A stretch of DNA of 64,000 nucleotides from Silene latifolia (GCF_048544455.1 NC_133538.1:456085311-456149310), one strand, 5' to 3'. Shown: positions 11,395 to 21,693, counted from the stretch's first letter. Numbers and translations: made by a program. The notes: generated by a model not told the origin, from the sequence alone.

Positions 11395-11500
11395 CAGTCG
11401 ATCGACCATAAGCATCAGTCGATCGACTAAGTAGCAGCGAACAGTAGCTACTGGAACCCGTGGGGTGGTCGATCGACCACTTGGACCATCGATCGACCAA
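11395..11500. repeat. GTCGATCGAC palindromic word array in U3
   Basis: Four copies of the self-complementary core TCGATCGA occur within about 105 bp, most as GTCGATCGAC. The same array is in the other LTR (6302-6412). A second array (5724-5800, 10818-10890) lies downstream of the TATA box in sense direction. Confidence 0.85.
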
Positions 11501-11990
11501 CAACAGCATCACTGCATTCGACGAATTCTGCATCGCGCACCGATCTTAAAACAGCTGCCATTTCTTCGCTCCTTGGTCAAATCAGGCGTTCTATGCGGCG
11601 TTGGAAAGCTAAGAGGATAAGCTTTCACCTCCAATTGGAATCACTCGATTATCAGGTCTAGAACTCAAGATATAGCCATCTGAAGCAGGCTGCAATGTCG
11701 AGAAGCACTTCTTTGCTTGTTAAACTCGTACGCACCCATGCTTTTGCTATCTTTAGGCCTTGAAACGCGCACCAAGCTCATTCCTCGAGTCAATACTTCA
11801 TGTCAAATGCAATGTTAATTACTTAGGGACGGATTCGGCTCGATTTCCGCTCAATTCTTCATATTTCTGTAATAATAGACAAAAACACAAAAGTAGAGGA
11901 AAATATGGAAATAATGGCATATATTGCACATTTGAGCTCTGAAATGCGTGTAGAATAAAGTGTGAAACATTATATTTTAGACACGCATCA

Positions 11991-11995
11991 CTGGT
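11991..11995. repeat. Target-site duplication CTGGT, right copy
   Basis: It matches 5123-5127 and follows directly on the last LTR base. Confidence 0.95.
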
Positions 11996-12840
11996 GGGGA
12001 ATTGTTGAAGGCTGGAGTCCACAGAAGTAATCATCTGAGAATTTCAGCACTGCAGGTAATTGTAGTTTAATACAGTATATAGTCTGAATTAACTAACAGT
12101 CTTTCTATTCTGTTTTGCGATCATGGTTTGTTACATCTCATTTATTTGACTGGAGCAATATTAATGTATTCATTTAACTTGTAGGTATTAGTTTGAATCT
12201 GGTTTGGAAACTGCACGGATAGGCGAAGTATGGAGTAATGGAAAATTTCAAGTGAAGCCCATTGAGTCTATTTTTGAGTAAATATGCCAGTCTTCTATAT
12301 TGTTACATATTTGGACGAGGAAGCTCTTAAATTGGAGATCAGAGATACAATACAAGATACAAGAGCTTGAAGTAATTTCAATGTTGTCTCCTTTTCCTTT
12401 GCCCAGGTCGGAATATCGGATTATAACTAAAGACGTATGGCATTTTGGTTGAAGGTCGTATTATAGCTAAAGATGTATGGCATTTTGGTTTTGACACAGC
12501 CATGTTATAGTCAAATTTAGCTGTTGTGCTGTGAGATTGAAGCCCAAAATTGAAGCTGTGTTGTGCAGTTAGATCAAGACCCACAATTCAAGTTTTTGTG
12601 AATGTTTCGGTAGCTTCAATTTCGACTTTTGGATGGCACCAATTTAGGTTTAGATTATCTATTGATTAGGTGTTACCGAATTGAGTTCATGCTCGTAAGC
12701 TTTTGTAATGACAAATTTTATATTCATTATAATATATGCTATTATTTTATATATTGTCATTTTTTAATTAGTTAAATTTTATTTTATATAAAAAAAATCA
12801 AAAACCTTTAGAATTTAAAATGTCATTATCGATGTATATG
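11996..12840. other. CACTA 1 5' region, continued
   Basis: No coding frame is recognisable. An imperfect tandem duplication at about 12424-12490 repeats the words AAAGANGTATGGCATTTTGG. The sequence is A/T-rich toward the subterminal region. Confidence 0.55.
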
Positions 12841-13049
12841 AAAAAAAAGGCGGATCTTAAAATTCATAGAAAGGGCTTAGATGGCGTTTATAAAGCCCTT
12901 TACCAGCATATCAATAAATGCCACTAAGAACTTTTAGCGACATTGGATTTGGCGGCATTTGATCAAATGCTGCTAGAACTTCTCCCGGCGTTTATAAATG
13001 CCGCCTTAAGCAAAATCAAACGCCATTATAGATGTGCATTGTTGTAGTG
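12841..13049 (-). repeat. Subterminal repeats and terminal inverted repeat of CACTA 1
   Basis: Short direct and inverted copies of a word near GGCGTTTATAAA / AATGCCGCC recur (12881-12901, 12951-12968, 12988-13008, 13018-13030). The terminus is GTTGTAGTG (13041-13049), the inverse of CACTACAAC. Such repeats are transposase binding sites in characterised CACTA elements. Confidence 0.85.
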
Positions 13050-14209
13050 CCTAGAGATGCCAGACCTTAAACCCACCCTAGCAGATAGTAGAATTTGCAA
13101 GAGACTCGTAAATAAGAGAGTATATTTAAGCCGTGCCTAGATGCCAGACCTCAAAGTCTCAAACCTACCCTAGCAGATAAACCGCGTAAAGTTAAAGACA
13201 ATACGGTTATATCGCTTTGATGTTAAATATACATTTGCGACTAAAGAAACAGGAAAAAGCGGTGCAAATGATTATAGAAGAAAATGTCAACAAGACAATT
13301 CTGACCCACCACCTTCCCCTTTATTCACAATTCTGTCACCCTTTTTGTAACAGGTGACCTAACAGCCTGATGATGCAAATTAAGAATACAATTCAAATTT
13401 ATTTAAGCATGTAAACTTGATAAAAATAAAACAAAATATTGGTACCCGAAGAACAGCAGCACGATATTGGTGTAAGCACAAGCACGACAATAAATCTAAC
13501 AGCATCTAAACTCAATGAACAACAAAATAAAAAGACGTAAGACGGACAGCAGCGAGCATACCTGATAAATAACTGGCGACGGACAGCGGCGAGCAAAATA
13601 AAAAGACGATCAAACAATTATCAACGCTATAAGCTTGATACCCGACGAACAGCAGCACAATATTGGTGTTAAAGGGCAGCGAAGAATCTGGGTGGCGATG
13701 ACAGAACGACGGCAGCACGGTGGTGGTGGTGCGATGATTGGCGACGTCAGAAGCAGAATCAAATAGCAGAATCACGACAATAAATAACCGACGACGTCAG
13801 AAGCACGGAACGGGAGGACCGCTTTGGTGGCCGTGGTGGCGTGCGACGGCAGAACGGTGGTGGTGGTGCGAAGTCTGAGCAGCACGGTGGTGGTGGTGGG
13901 GTTTGGTTATGTGAGGAAGAAGAAGGGTTTTGAGTATAATTGGAATTTAATTTGGGAATGAGGGGATACGTAATAGCGAAGTATCGAGAATTTGCCTTTT
14001 TTTTTTTTTTTAATTATTATCATTTATATCGGTTTAAAACAAAACTGATGCAAAAACACAATTCTAAATAAGTCGGTTATGTTAAACAACTGATGTATTT
14101 GATAAAATACGTCAGTTTCTAAAGACCGCCAAAACTAAGAGCTTTTTGCGTCAGTTTTAGTAGAACCGACGTAAATTGATAGACGCAATAGGTGTTTTTT
14201 CTACTAGTG
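13050..14209 (-). mobile_element. CACTA transposon 2, right-end portion
   Basis: The terminus CTACTAGTG at 14201-14209 is the inverse of CACTAGTAGAAAAAA. The preceding 200 bp repeat the words ACGTCAGTTTT and AACTGACG in both directions, as expected for subterminal repeats. Between 13050 and about 13990 is 5'-region-like sequence: a duplicated unit with GATGCCAGACCT and CCCTAGCAGATA (13056-13100 and 13140-13180), GGTGGTGGTG-rich tracts, and a duplicated AACAGCAGCACNATATTGGTGT unit (about 13451 and 13650). No transposase is in the window. The element's other end must lie left of position 1, since CACTA 1 is inserted in it. It interrupts an Athila-type gag at 14210. Confidence 0.75.
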
Positions 14210-14998
14210 CACTATGGAAAAATTTTCCAACCCTCCTCCGGTAGCGGAATTGACCATTCTTTGATCATCTTGGCTTAGCCCTTCATAGAAGTTCACAAGA
14301 AGATCATCATCGCTCAACCCGTGGTATGGGCATTGAGCTACCAACTTTTTGAACCTCTCCCAATACTCATACATGGTTTCACCATTGAGGTCTTGTTCTA
14401 TGGTAGTAATGGCCTTCTTAGCACGGTTGTGACGGGCATCGGGGTAGTACTTATCAAGAAAAGCCGCCTTCATTTCCTTCCAAGTTCTTATAGATCCCGG
14501 ATCAAGATAAAAGAGCCAATCTTTGGCCGAATCCAACAAAGAAAATGGGAAGGCCCGTAATTTGAATTGATCCTCCGTCACCCCATTCGGAATAGCACCT
14601 TCACACATCATGTGAAATTCCGAAAGGTGACGGTTTGGGTCATTCCCCGCATGGCCATGGAACTTAGGCAAGTTATGGATAAAGAAGCCTTTGAGTTTGA
14701 AATTTGCATTGGCTCCTAGAGGAGGATAGGTATTACACAAGGGTTGCTCATCATAATTCCTTGCTCGTATTTCCCGGATGGTTCTTGTGTCATTCGTCAT
14801 ATGGGGATACTCTACTTCAATCGGATTGACTTCAATAGGTTCTTCTAAAGGTGCTTCTTCTACTCTATGTTCTCTTTGTGCTCTTTGGTACCGAGGATTA
14901 GTAAATAACCACGAATATGTTCCAAAAGCGTCCTCTTCCACGGGGGTTGATTCACCGTGTTGTGGAGAACTAAACATAAACCTTCGCACTACACACAC
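14210..14998 (-). pseudogene. Athila-type gag, N-terminal part, cut by CACTA 2
   Basis: Gag forms the virus-like particle that packages the element RNA. The frame starts near 14998 (MCVVRRFM), with a likelier ATG at 14974 (MFSSPQHGE). The capsid-type region reads FHGHAGNDPNRHLSEFHMMC and then WLFYLDPGSIRTWKEMKAAF, the retrotrans_gag signature with the conserved Trp-Lys-Met and a Tyr-Tyr-Pro (KYYPDARHNRAKK). It ends at GGGLENF, where CACTA 2 sequence begins, so the nucleocapsid and all of pol lie on the far side of that insertion, outside the window. The PBS and 5' LTR follow on the right in the expected order. The visible frame has no stop, so the element was probably intact when interrupted. 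Confidence 0.88.
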
Positions 14999-15092
14999 AA
15001 GTTAGAACTTCCACTTACTTGTCCAAAACAAAGAGAAGAGAAATAAAAACTAACATGCAATTTAACAATCAATCCTTTAGCTATGTTGCCCT

Positions 15093-15110
15093 TCCCCGGC
15101 AACGGCGCCA
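15093..15110 (-). promoter_or_regulatory. Primer-binding site, tRNA-Asp, perfect 18 nt
   Basis: In sense orientation TGGCGCCGTTGCCGGGGA lies five bases from the LTR end. It is the exact complement of the 3' end of plant tRNA-Asp, the usual Athila primer. Confidence 0.93.
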
Positions 15111-16154
15111 AAATTTGATAGGTACAAAACTAGGTGTCGTAAAATACTAGAATTAGCCTACCAAATTAACAATTTATAAGCCAAACTATACTCTAGACTA
15201 GTCTAAATGATAAAGTAATATAGTGCAAGTAAGGGTCGGTCCCAAGAGAAGGTCTTTTAAGCTAAAAACTTGAAATGTAAACTATTGACTACTAATGACA
15301 AAGCTATAGACAAACAATAGTTATTCACAATGGCAAACAATAGAGAGACATGAAAAGGGGGGGTTTTTGAGTTGATTGGTGACATGAAAACAAGGTAAAA
15401 TTTGCAATCTTTGTCTAAGAAGCAATATAACAAACACTTGGTGAGTAAGATGATTCAATAATTAAAAGAAACTTGGTGCAATTCTTCCTTTGTAACCAAC
15501 AATGGTAAAGTTTAACTCTTTAACAACTCTCCTCTTAATTTCTACCCAATACTTTCAAGTCAAGATGATAACATACACAAATTAAACCATCTATGTATAT
15601 TCTTCAAGTTTAACCGACAATTCATTAAACCATGAGTGCAAGTTAAGCATGAGCATTAAAGATATGCCAAGACAAGAAGCTAGGATCAATTCTCACAAGA
15701 TTAAACCATACAAATGAGAAAAGACATGAAATTTCCTACTTATTGCATGAATCCTTTAAACCAAATCAACATACAACAAGCTTGCTCCAAACAATCCTAG
15801 ATAGATTAAACCATTTCTCTAGAATTTGCAATAGTTGAACAAATAAGAAGCATGGATGGCCAACCCAAACATAAACACATTCAACATGAAGATTAAGCAT
15901 AAGGAAAGATCATTAGATAAATAAGAGGAGATTAAAAGAGTCTTACAATACCAAAGTTGGAGACTTTGGATGAATTACACCAAGAAGGGAAGGATTTAGC
16001 CTTCCATAGTCTTCAAAACCCAAAGAAATAAGGAAAGATTAGAACTTTGAATGGAAAAAGTCTCTAAATTATTACAAGATTAGAACCCTAAAAATGAGAG
16101 TAGATGAGATGAAAGGATGGTAGGTGAATGTCTTTAGGTCTTCAAACTCTCGGG

Positions 16155-16163
16155 TATTTATAG
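16155..16163 (-). promoter_or_regulatory. TATA box of the Athila-type LTR
   Basis: The sense strand reads CCTATAAATACCC, about 460 bp from the inferred LTR start and about 75 bp downstream of the TGCGCA array. Confidence 0.65.
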
Positions 16164-16235
16164 GCCTTCACGAAAACCTAGAAAGATTTCCACTTAAGAA
16201 GCCCACAAAGAAGATTAGAAAAACCCGTAAAGCAG

Positions 16236-16325
16236 AGCTGCGCAGGCTGCGCAAACACTGTTCATGCCTGCGCAATTTTGCGCACCTGCGCACCCTGTTT
16301 GCGCAGGCTGCGCACAGGCTCGCAT
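16236..16325. repeat. TGCGCA palindromic word array
   Basis: Eight or so copies of the self-complementary TGCGCA occur within 90 bp, several as CTGCGCAGGCTGCGCA. It lies directly upstream of the TATA box in sense direction and is far more GC-rich than its surroundings. Confidence 0.85.
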
Positions 16326-16622
16326 TTCTGGGCTTCTATTTTCCACGAGCTAGACCTCTTCAATTGCCTTCATTTCTTCTAGTCTTCATTCCTACTTCTC
16401 CCAACTGGTTTCTGGGTTACAAGTGATCCTCTTGTGCCTTGTCTTGACCTTTGAAAGGTGCTCTATTGCCGCTCGGGTTCCATGCATAAGGATTGAGTGC
16501 CCAACCGAGTAAAAATGCACAAGTTACCACCATATAACTAATTGCCAATTGTTAGGAAAAGTGTACCAAAAGACCCATATTGAAAGACACGAGGGTGATA
16601 AAATAACCCTCTTAGACCGACA

Positions 16623-16736
16623 CAATACATTACTATCACCTATTTCTCGTTTAACAATCTACAAATTCAAGAATTGAAAATTTAATTAGATAGAAACTAA
16701 TGGAAAAGTGATCCCATATTAACACTTTATACCTAA
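16623..16736. other. Flank of the Athila-type element, target of the Retand-like insertion
   Basis: This is A/T-rich sequence ending in CCTAA (16732-16736), the left target duplication. It continues at 26936 after the inserted element. Nothing recognisable is in it. Confidence 0.6.
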
Positions 16737-17279
16737 TGTTTTGGTAAATTTCTACCAATTTAGGGTTATAGCGGTCTTAGCGTTAGGTCTATGTTACGAT
16801 TTGAATGATTATTGTATGTTATCCTGTATGAACGACTTAAACGAAGAACACACGCAATTTTGGTGACGCGGAAAACCCGATGTGGGAAACAACCGTGGGA
16901 GGAGACGGAATCCCACCAATATTTTCACTATAATTCGAGAGGAAATACAGTTCGTATGCTTGCTATGAATGCTAGGGTGTAGTTCTTGTATTTTCTGATG
17001 ATCTTTCTTCTTTGCATTGAGGCTCTTTATATAGGGGAGCTCGTTGGGCTAGGGTTTCTTGCTTTCCCTCCAAGTTATCCCTAATTTGACATTGGGTAGG
17101 ACTTTCCTTCTTCGGATCTCGCAAGATGTTGGACTCTCATAAGCTTCTCCCGCGTGGACCAAAGCCCATATCCTATCTTTTTCTTGTGGACGCTGCACCA
17201 CGACTCCGATACCCCGCATCCCGTGACGCTCCCAGGCTGCTGCCGCCCAAGTCGCCCATATCCGATTTTGGGCCTAACA
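16737..17279 (-). repeat. 3' LTR of the Retand-like element
   Basis: The sense strand starts TGTTAGGCCCAAAATC and ends CCAAAACA. A TATA box (CCCTATATAAAGAGCC) lies at 17025-17036. It is near-identical to the 5' LTR except for a scrambled patch at 17176-17270. Confidence 0.93.
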
Positions 17280-17304
17280 GTTTGCCCCCAATTTTCTGCG
17301 AAAA
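17280..17304 (-). promoter_or_regulatory. Polypurine tract with a short inverted repeat
   Basis: In sense orientation TTTTC-GCA-GAAAA (17304-17292) precedes TTGGGGGCAAAC, which ends at the 3' LTR. The 5-bp stem is weaker than those of the other elements here. Confidence 0.65.
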
Positions 17305-17574
17305 GTGCAACCCTAATTATTTGAGCGGGAAATTGCAGTGTATCGTTGAGTGACTTCTCGCATACTCCATTTCAATTCACATTTCTGAAAACCCCAACTA
17401 CCCCTTCCTATTTAATCTCATCCGCCCACCATTTTCTCTTTCATCATCATTTCGTCTCCTCAAAACCTTCAACTTTCCGTCTCCCCAAATCCCTTCTTCG
17501 TCAACGTCCTTTCACTGCCAGCGCCGCCTTCATCCGTCCTCTCAGGTACTTTCGCTTCTGTCTCCTCGTTTAAC

Positions 17575-19476
17575 ATGGCTAAGACCCGTTTAACATCATC
17601 TTCCTCCACCACCATCGACCTCAAAAACGATGACTTCCCTTCACAGGGAGTCCTCAAAAGACCGCATTCCGGCGACTCCCACCTAACCCAAGAGGATATA
17701 CCTAGGATCAAAGCTCTGCTGGGGTTGGGTGACGATGTGGTGATCCTCATCCCCAAACCCGGCCGAGCGACGCCCTCCGCGCGGGGTGGATCTGCTTGTA
17801 TACCTATCCCTTCGCCCTTGGCCTTAGATTTCCTTTTCCCCTGATGATTCAAGAGTTCATTCGTTTGAACTCCCTACCCATGGCCCAAATCGCCCCTTAT
17901 GCATGGAGAATCCTTTTGTCCACCGTTGCTCTGAACAACAGCCTGGGCGCGGAGATTGGGTTATCAGGTCTGGCCCATAAGTTTGAGTGTCGGTCACTGG
18001 GGCACGACCAATATATTTTCAGGGCCGTGGAGAATACTGAAAACTTCCTCCAATCGGCTGCTAAAGGGAAGGACGATGGGTGGTATGAGGATTTTTTCTA
18101 CGTCAAGCTTGATTTTCTCCCCATTCATGCTGATTACTTGTTCGAGCACTGGGTTTTTGCTAAAAGTAAGTATATTTTGCATATCTACTTTTGATTGTTC
18201 TTGTCACTTACTATTCTTACTCTTTGATCTGATGCAGAACTCACGAACCCCGAGAAATCCGAGGACGAGGATACTTCTGTTGCCAAGCTCTTTTCCATCC
18301 CTGAAGATCGCAGGCTGTTTCCCCTTTTGCTCTCTGGCTTAGCCGATTCTGCTACTGAAGAAACCATGTCTTCTGGTAAACATCCCTCAATCTCTTGGAA
18401 TCTCTCGCCTTCACTGGCTCTTTATTCTGATCCCCTGCATTCTTGTGCCCCTGCAGGAAGTGCTAAACCATCTGCCTCTGAGATCCTGATGCGCCATGTC
18501 AAGAAAAGGACTGCTGATTCCTCTCACTCTCCTGCCTCCTCAAGAAGGAGATCCTCCTCTAGGCCTGCTCTAGAGCCCATTGAAGTGACCCCGATATCGC
18601 GTGCACCTGGGTCCCCTATTCATACTGACGAGCTGCTGCTACGCCTCCCTGCTGAGTTTGGGGACGCTGATCGCGCCAATTACTGGCCTGCACTAGAAAG
18701 GCTTCTGACCCCGGCTTGCTCCAAGGCGTTTGACTCGACTGCCCCCCAAGAAATGACCGACCTGGTTGCGGAACACTGCTTTCTGGTGAGTCTCCTTTCA
18801 CTGCTTCTTTTCTTCCTTTGCCCCTGTGCTTCCATGACTAACCCTTTCTTCATTGCAGTCCCTCCAATCCTCCCTCTATCTTTGTAAGATGCTGCAGAGG
18901 GCCAAGATTGAATGTCTGGCCTCTGTGGGAAAGAACAAGGAGCTCACAGCTACCTGCGCTAAGTTGAGGGAGCAGCTCCATGTGGCCTTGAAAGAGAAGG
19001 AGGCAGCTAAAGACCAGCTGGCGAGGACCCAGGAGGCTAACTGCGTTCTGACTGCCGGGTTGACAAAGGCAGAGGCCCGTGCTGAAGAGATGGCTGAGCT
19101 AGCCAAAAATGTGGGTGCCTATACTGCTTTTGAGGGGCGGATTGACTGCATCCGTGCTTATACTGAGGGGAGGCACACGTCCTGGAACCTGGAGGAGGAG
19201 CTGGCAGAGTTTGCTCATGCATTTCCCAATGGCATGGACCTGAGCGCCCTGTTTCCTCCTGAAGCTGAAGTTGCTAACCCGGAGCCTGAGTATACAGCCA
19301 TGGATATTTTTGGAGCCATCTCTGGGACTGTCGAGGAGATCCTGGCTGGGGAGACTGGTGATGGTGCCACTGCAACTCCTAAGGCTGTTCAGGCACCTGC
19401 AACGGAGAAGCAAACAGAGCATGGGGAGCAGAGCAATGGTCAGGAAGCAATTATCGAGAGGATTGACCTCTCTTAA
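17575..19476 (+). CDS. Antisense four-exon gene of the Retand-like element, Transposase_28 (gypsy-type) family protein
   Basis: It is transcribed opposite to gag-pol. The ATG at 17575 follows a TATA-like CCTATTTAATC near 17408. Exons are 17575-18165, 18238-18375, 18457-18785 and 18859-19476, with GT-AG introns of 72, 81 and 73 bp whose phases agree. The product would be about 558 residues. The N-terminal third holds ALGLRFPFPLMIQEF and APYAWRILLSTVAL, matching what I know as the Transposase_28 (putative gypsy-type transposon) domain. The middle is Ser/Arg-rich (SSRRRSSSRP). Exon 4 begins a long coiled coil (KELTATCAKLREQLHVALKE), and the C-terminus is acidic. One apparent 1-nt loss near 17775-17790 breaks exon 1; no other damage is seen. 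The function is unknown. Such extra antisense frames are known in Tat-clade elements. Confidence 0.78.
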
Positions 19477-20379
19477 ATTTTATTTCAAATTATCTGGGGA
19501 CTTGGCCCTGTGTGGCGCAAGTTTTGTAAAAAACTATTTTCTTTCTTGTTTTGGTCCGTTTTGTGCCTGCCGGTGTGCAGGTTTTGAACTTTTGATGGCG
19601 CCTGCTAAAGGTAGCAGGTGCCCTAACTTAAAGTAGCTCTGGGCCCTGGTTTCTAGGCCCTACTTTTGTTATACTTGCATTTTGCCATTGATTTCTGGAG
19701 TTTTGTTTCCACATAGATATACCTGGAAGTCGACTGCTCCAGTGCGCAGCTCTGTTTTTACATGACAGTTTTGATAACATATTTTACCCATGACGTAAAA
19801 TATCTTATCACTAGGGTTAGCTGATTAGAGCGTACCTTTATTGAATGTTTCTGACTAACAAGGAATGTTGCGTTCCTTGTGGTTCCAGACGTTTGAAATC
19901 GGCGCGTGCACTCTTTGATCGATGACATAGCTATGGGATTACTGAGTTAACGTTAAGGTATGGGTGGTCTTAGTATGCCGAACCCTGCGCGCTACCTCGG
20001 CGTATGCTCTCCATGTGGCTTGACTTAAGATAAACGTCTTCGTAGCCTCACATGGTAGGGGCTGGACCCTCAAAGTGTGCCTCATCTGATAAGTAACCAA
20101 CATTAGTACCAAAGCCTTTCTTCGTAGAAGCGTTATAAAGTCCAAAGTAGTGCAAATTACCTGGTGCTATCTCATGGTGTTCCAGGGCAACACCTGGATC
20201 CAGGAAGCCACAGCATGTACTACTCGGTTTAAAAACGACTCTTTCTGACTTCAAAAAAGAAAAACTAAAAGAAAAAAGTTTTGTGAAACATACTAACACC
20301 TAAAGCATATACTAACCCCCACCTTTTTTTTTCACGGACTTTCGAAAGGTCCTTTGTACACTAAAGTTTTGGCACTTTG
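19477..20379. other. Spacer between the antisense gene and integrase
   Basis: The antisense gene (plus) and gag-pol (minus) converge here, so both 3' UTRs should lie in this 0.9 kb. No coding frame stands out. The T-rich run near 20321 and CTTTCGAAAGG near 20340 are small local features. Confidence 0.55.
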
Positions 20380-21693
20380 TCAGACAAAGTATTGTTTCAA
20401 GTGACGGATGTTCCAGGGTTTATCCAGGATTTGACCGTGCATGGTCATCAACCTGTATGCCCCATTCTTGATAATGCTTTCGACCTGATACGGCCCTTCC
20501 CATTTGTAGGCAAACTTCCCTGCTTTGTGGTTCTTGGTATTTTCGAATACCCTTCTGAGTACAAGGTCCCCTACTTCAAGGGTCCTGATCCTAACGTTCT
20601 TGTTATATGTCCTTGCTACGGATTGTTTATATGATGCCATACGTATGTAAGCGCTTTCTCGTAGCTCATCAACTGTATCCAGGCTCCTAGCCATTTCGAC
20701 TTTGTTTTGCTCTGCCGTCTGACAGCCGTATCTGTGTGTGGGTACCAGAACTTCTGAGAGTATTACTGCCTCTGCTCCGTATACAAGGCTAAACGGAGTT
20801 TGGCTTGTTGCCATTTTAGATGTTGTTCTGTCTGACCAAAGTACCAGTGGTAGTTCATCTGCCCATTTTTCCCCCAACTCTTCCAGCCATTTTCTGAGGT
20901 TCTCCACAATGATTTTATTGCTGGACTCGGCTTGGCCATTGGTTTGTGGATATCTGGGGGCTGATTTTCTCAGTGTTATGTTCCATCGTGCACAGAAGCC
21001 CTCGGTGTTATCTGATATGAACTGGGACCCGTTGTCGCATATGATCTCGGATGGTATCCCAAATCTACTTATGATGTTGCGCTTGATGAAAGAGATCACC
21101 TGCTGTTCTTTTACCTCTGTTATTGCCTCTGCTTCAATCCACTTTGAGAAGTAGTCGGTCATGACTAACATATATACTCTGTTTCCTGGAGCTCTGGGCA
21201 GTTTACCCACTATGTCCATGCCCCACATCATAAATGGCCATGGAGAGATAATCGGATGCATTGGTTCTGCTGGCTGGTGGATTGCTGGAGCCGCCTTTTG
21301 ACACGACTCGCAGCGTTTAGCGTGATTTACAGCGTCTGCGCGCATGGTGGGCCAGAAATACCCTTGTCTCAAGATTTTGTTTGACAGACTTCGTCCTCCA
21401 GCGTGGTTCCCACATTCTCCGCTGTGCACATCTTTCAATACTGTTTCAGCTTCCTCTTTACCTAAGCACCTGAGGCATGGTCCTGCCAATGATTTTCTGA
21501 AGAGAATATTATCAATCATGATGTATCTAGAAGCTTTTATTCTGAAACTTTGTGCTTCTTTTCTGTCTTCAGGGAGTGTCCCATCCCTTAGCCAATTTAG
21601 GTATGGAACCCTCCAATCTGCGTCCTGCTGTCCTACTTCGGAAACCAGCGTCCTGGTTCCTAGTGCACACTGCATGTGTACATCCTCTTTCAT
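20380..21693 (-). CDS. Integrase of the Retand-like element (C-terminal part of pol)
   Basis: Integrase inserts the DNA copy into the chromosome. An N-terminal HHCC zinc finger is visible (HSGECGNHAGG ... CESCQ). The catalytic triad reads GMDIVGKLP (Asp), IICDNGSQF (Asp) and NGQAESSNK (Glu), 35 residues apart in the usual way for the last two. The C-terminal part contains GKFAYKWEGPYQVESI, the GPY/F module, and ends HLKQYFV. The 437-codon frame is uninterrupted and shares its frame with RNase H upstream, from which a single stop (21715-21717) separates it. Except for that stop, this part of pol appears functional. Confidence 0.92.
   Translation of the reverse strand: MKEDVHMQCALGTRTLVSEVGQQDADWRVPYLNWLRDGTLPEDRKEAQSFRIKASRYIMIDNILFRKSLAGPCLRCLGKEEAETVLKDVHSGECGNHAGGRSLSNKILRQGYFWPTMRADAVNHAKRCESCQKAAPAIHQPAEPMHPIISPWPFMMWGMDIVGKLPRAPGNRVYMLVMTDYFSKWIEAEAITEVKEQQVISFIKRNIISRFGIPSEIICDNGSQFISDNTEGFCARWNITLRKSAPRYPQTNGQAESSNKIIVENLRKWLEELGEKWADELPLVLWSDRTTSKMATSQTPFSLVYGAEAVILSEVLVPTHRYGCQTAEQNKVEMARSLDTVDELRESAYIRMASYKQSVARTYNKNVRIRTLEVGDLVLRRVFENTKNHKAGKFAYKWEGPYQVESIIKNGAYRLMTMHGQILDKPWNIRHLKQYFV

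Larger units (their letters stand above)
5128..11990 (-). mobile_element. Non-autonomous Athila-like LTR retrotransposon, complete, 6.86 kb
   Basis: Two LTRs of about 1.77 kb (5128-6903 and 10229-11990) start TG and end CA, and the element is flanked by CTGGT duplications. The primer-binding site beside the right LTR matches the tRNA-Asp 3' end with one mismatch, and the polypurine tract abuts the left LTR, so the sense strand is minus. The 3.3-kb interior has no gag, protease, RT or integrase. It holds one 266-codon reading frame of unknown function in the gag position and a long non-coding part. The same PBS type is used by the true Athila-like gag element at 14210-16622, which suggests a parasite of the Athila lineage. 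It is inserted in the 5' half of CACTA 1. Confidence 0.93.
10229..11990 (-). repeat. 5' LTR of the non-autonomous Athila-like element
   Basis: It begins (sense) TGATGCGTGTC at 11990 and ends TATCA at 10229, facing the PBS. Compared with 5128-6903 it differs in compact patches (10570-10590, 10815-10890, 11490-11520) while long stretches are identical. Confidence 0.93.
1..13049 (-). mobile_element. CACTA (En/Spm) transposon 1, left end outside window
   Basis: The right terminus at 13049 reads as an inverted CACTACAACAATG, preceded by about 200 bp of short repeats typical of CACTA subterminal regions. Two transposase-type genes (1-470 and 871-4152) lie on the minus strand, so the right end is the 5' end of the element. 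The left end is not in the window, so the target duplication cannot be confirmed; the three bases after the terminus are CCT. A complete LTR retrotransposon (5128-11990) is inserted between the right end and the transposase gene, so the CACTA sequence proper here is 1-5127 plus 11991-13049. The element lies inside a second CACTA element whose end is at 14209. Confidence 0.88.
15116..16622 (-). repeat. 5' LTR of the Athila-type element (outer edge approximate)
   Basis: The inner end is fixed by the PBS: sense ...TACCTATCA at 15116. The outer end is inferred from a TG start (TGTCGGTCTAAGAGGG, sense, from 16622); the partner LTR is not in the window, so this edge may be off by some bases. It carries a TATA box (16155-16163) and an upstream TGCGCA word array. 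Confidence 0.75.

Noticed and set aside
11391..11500. Repeated TCGATCGA words considered as a CRISPR array
   Set aside because: The words are 8-10 bp with irregular spacers in a plant LTR. There are no long direct repeats, leader or cas genes.
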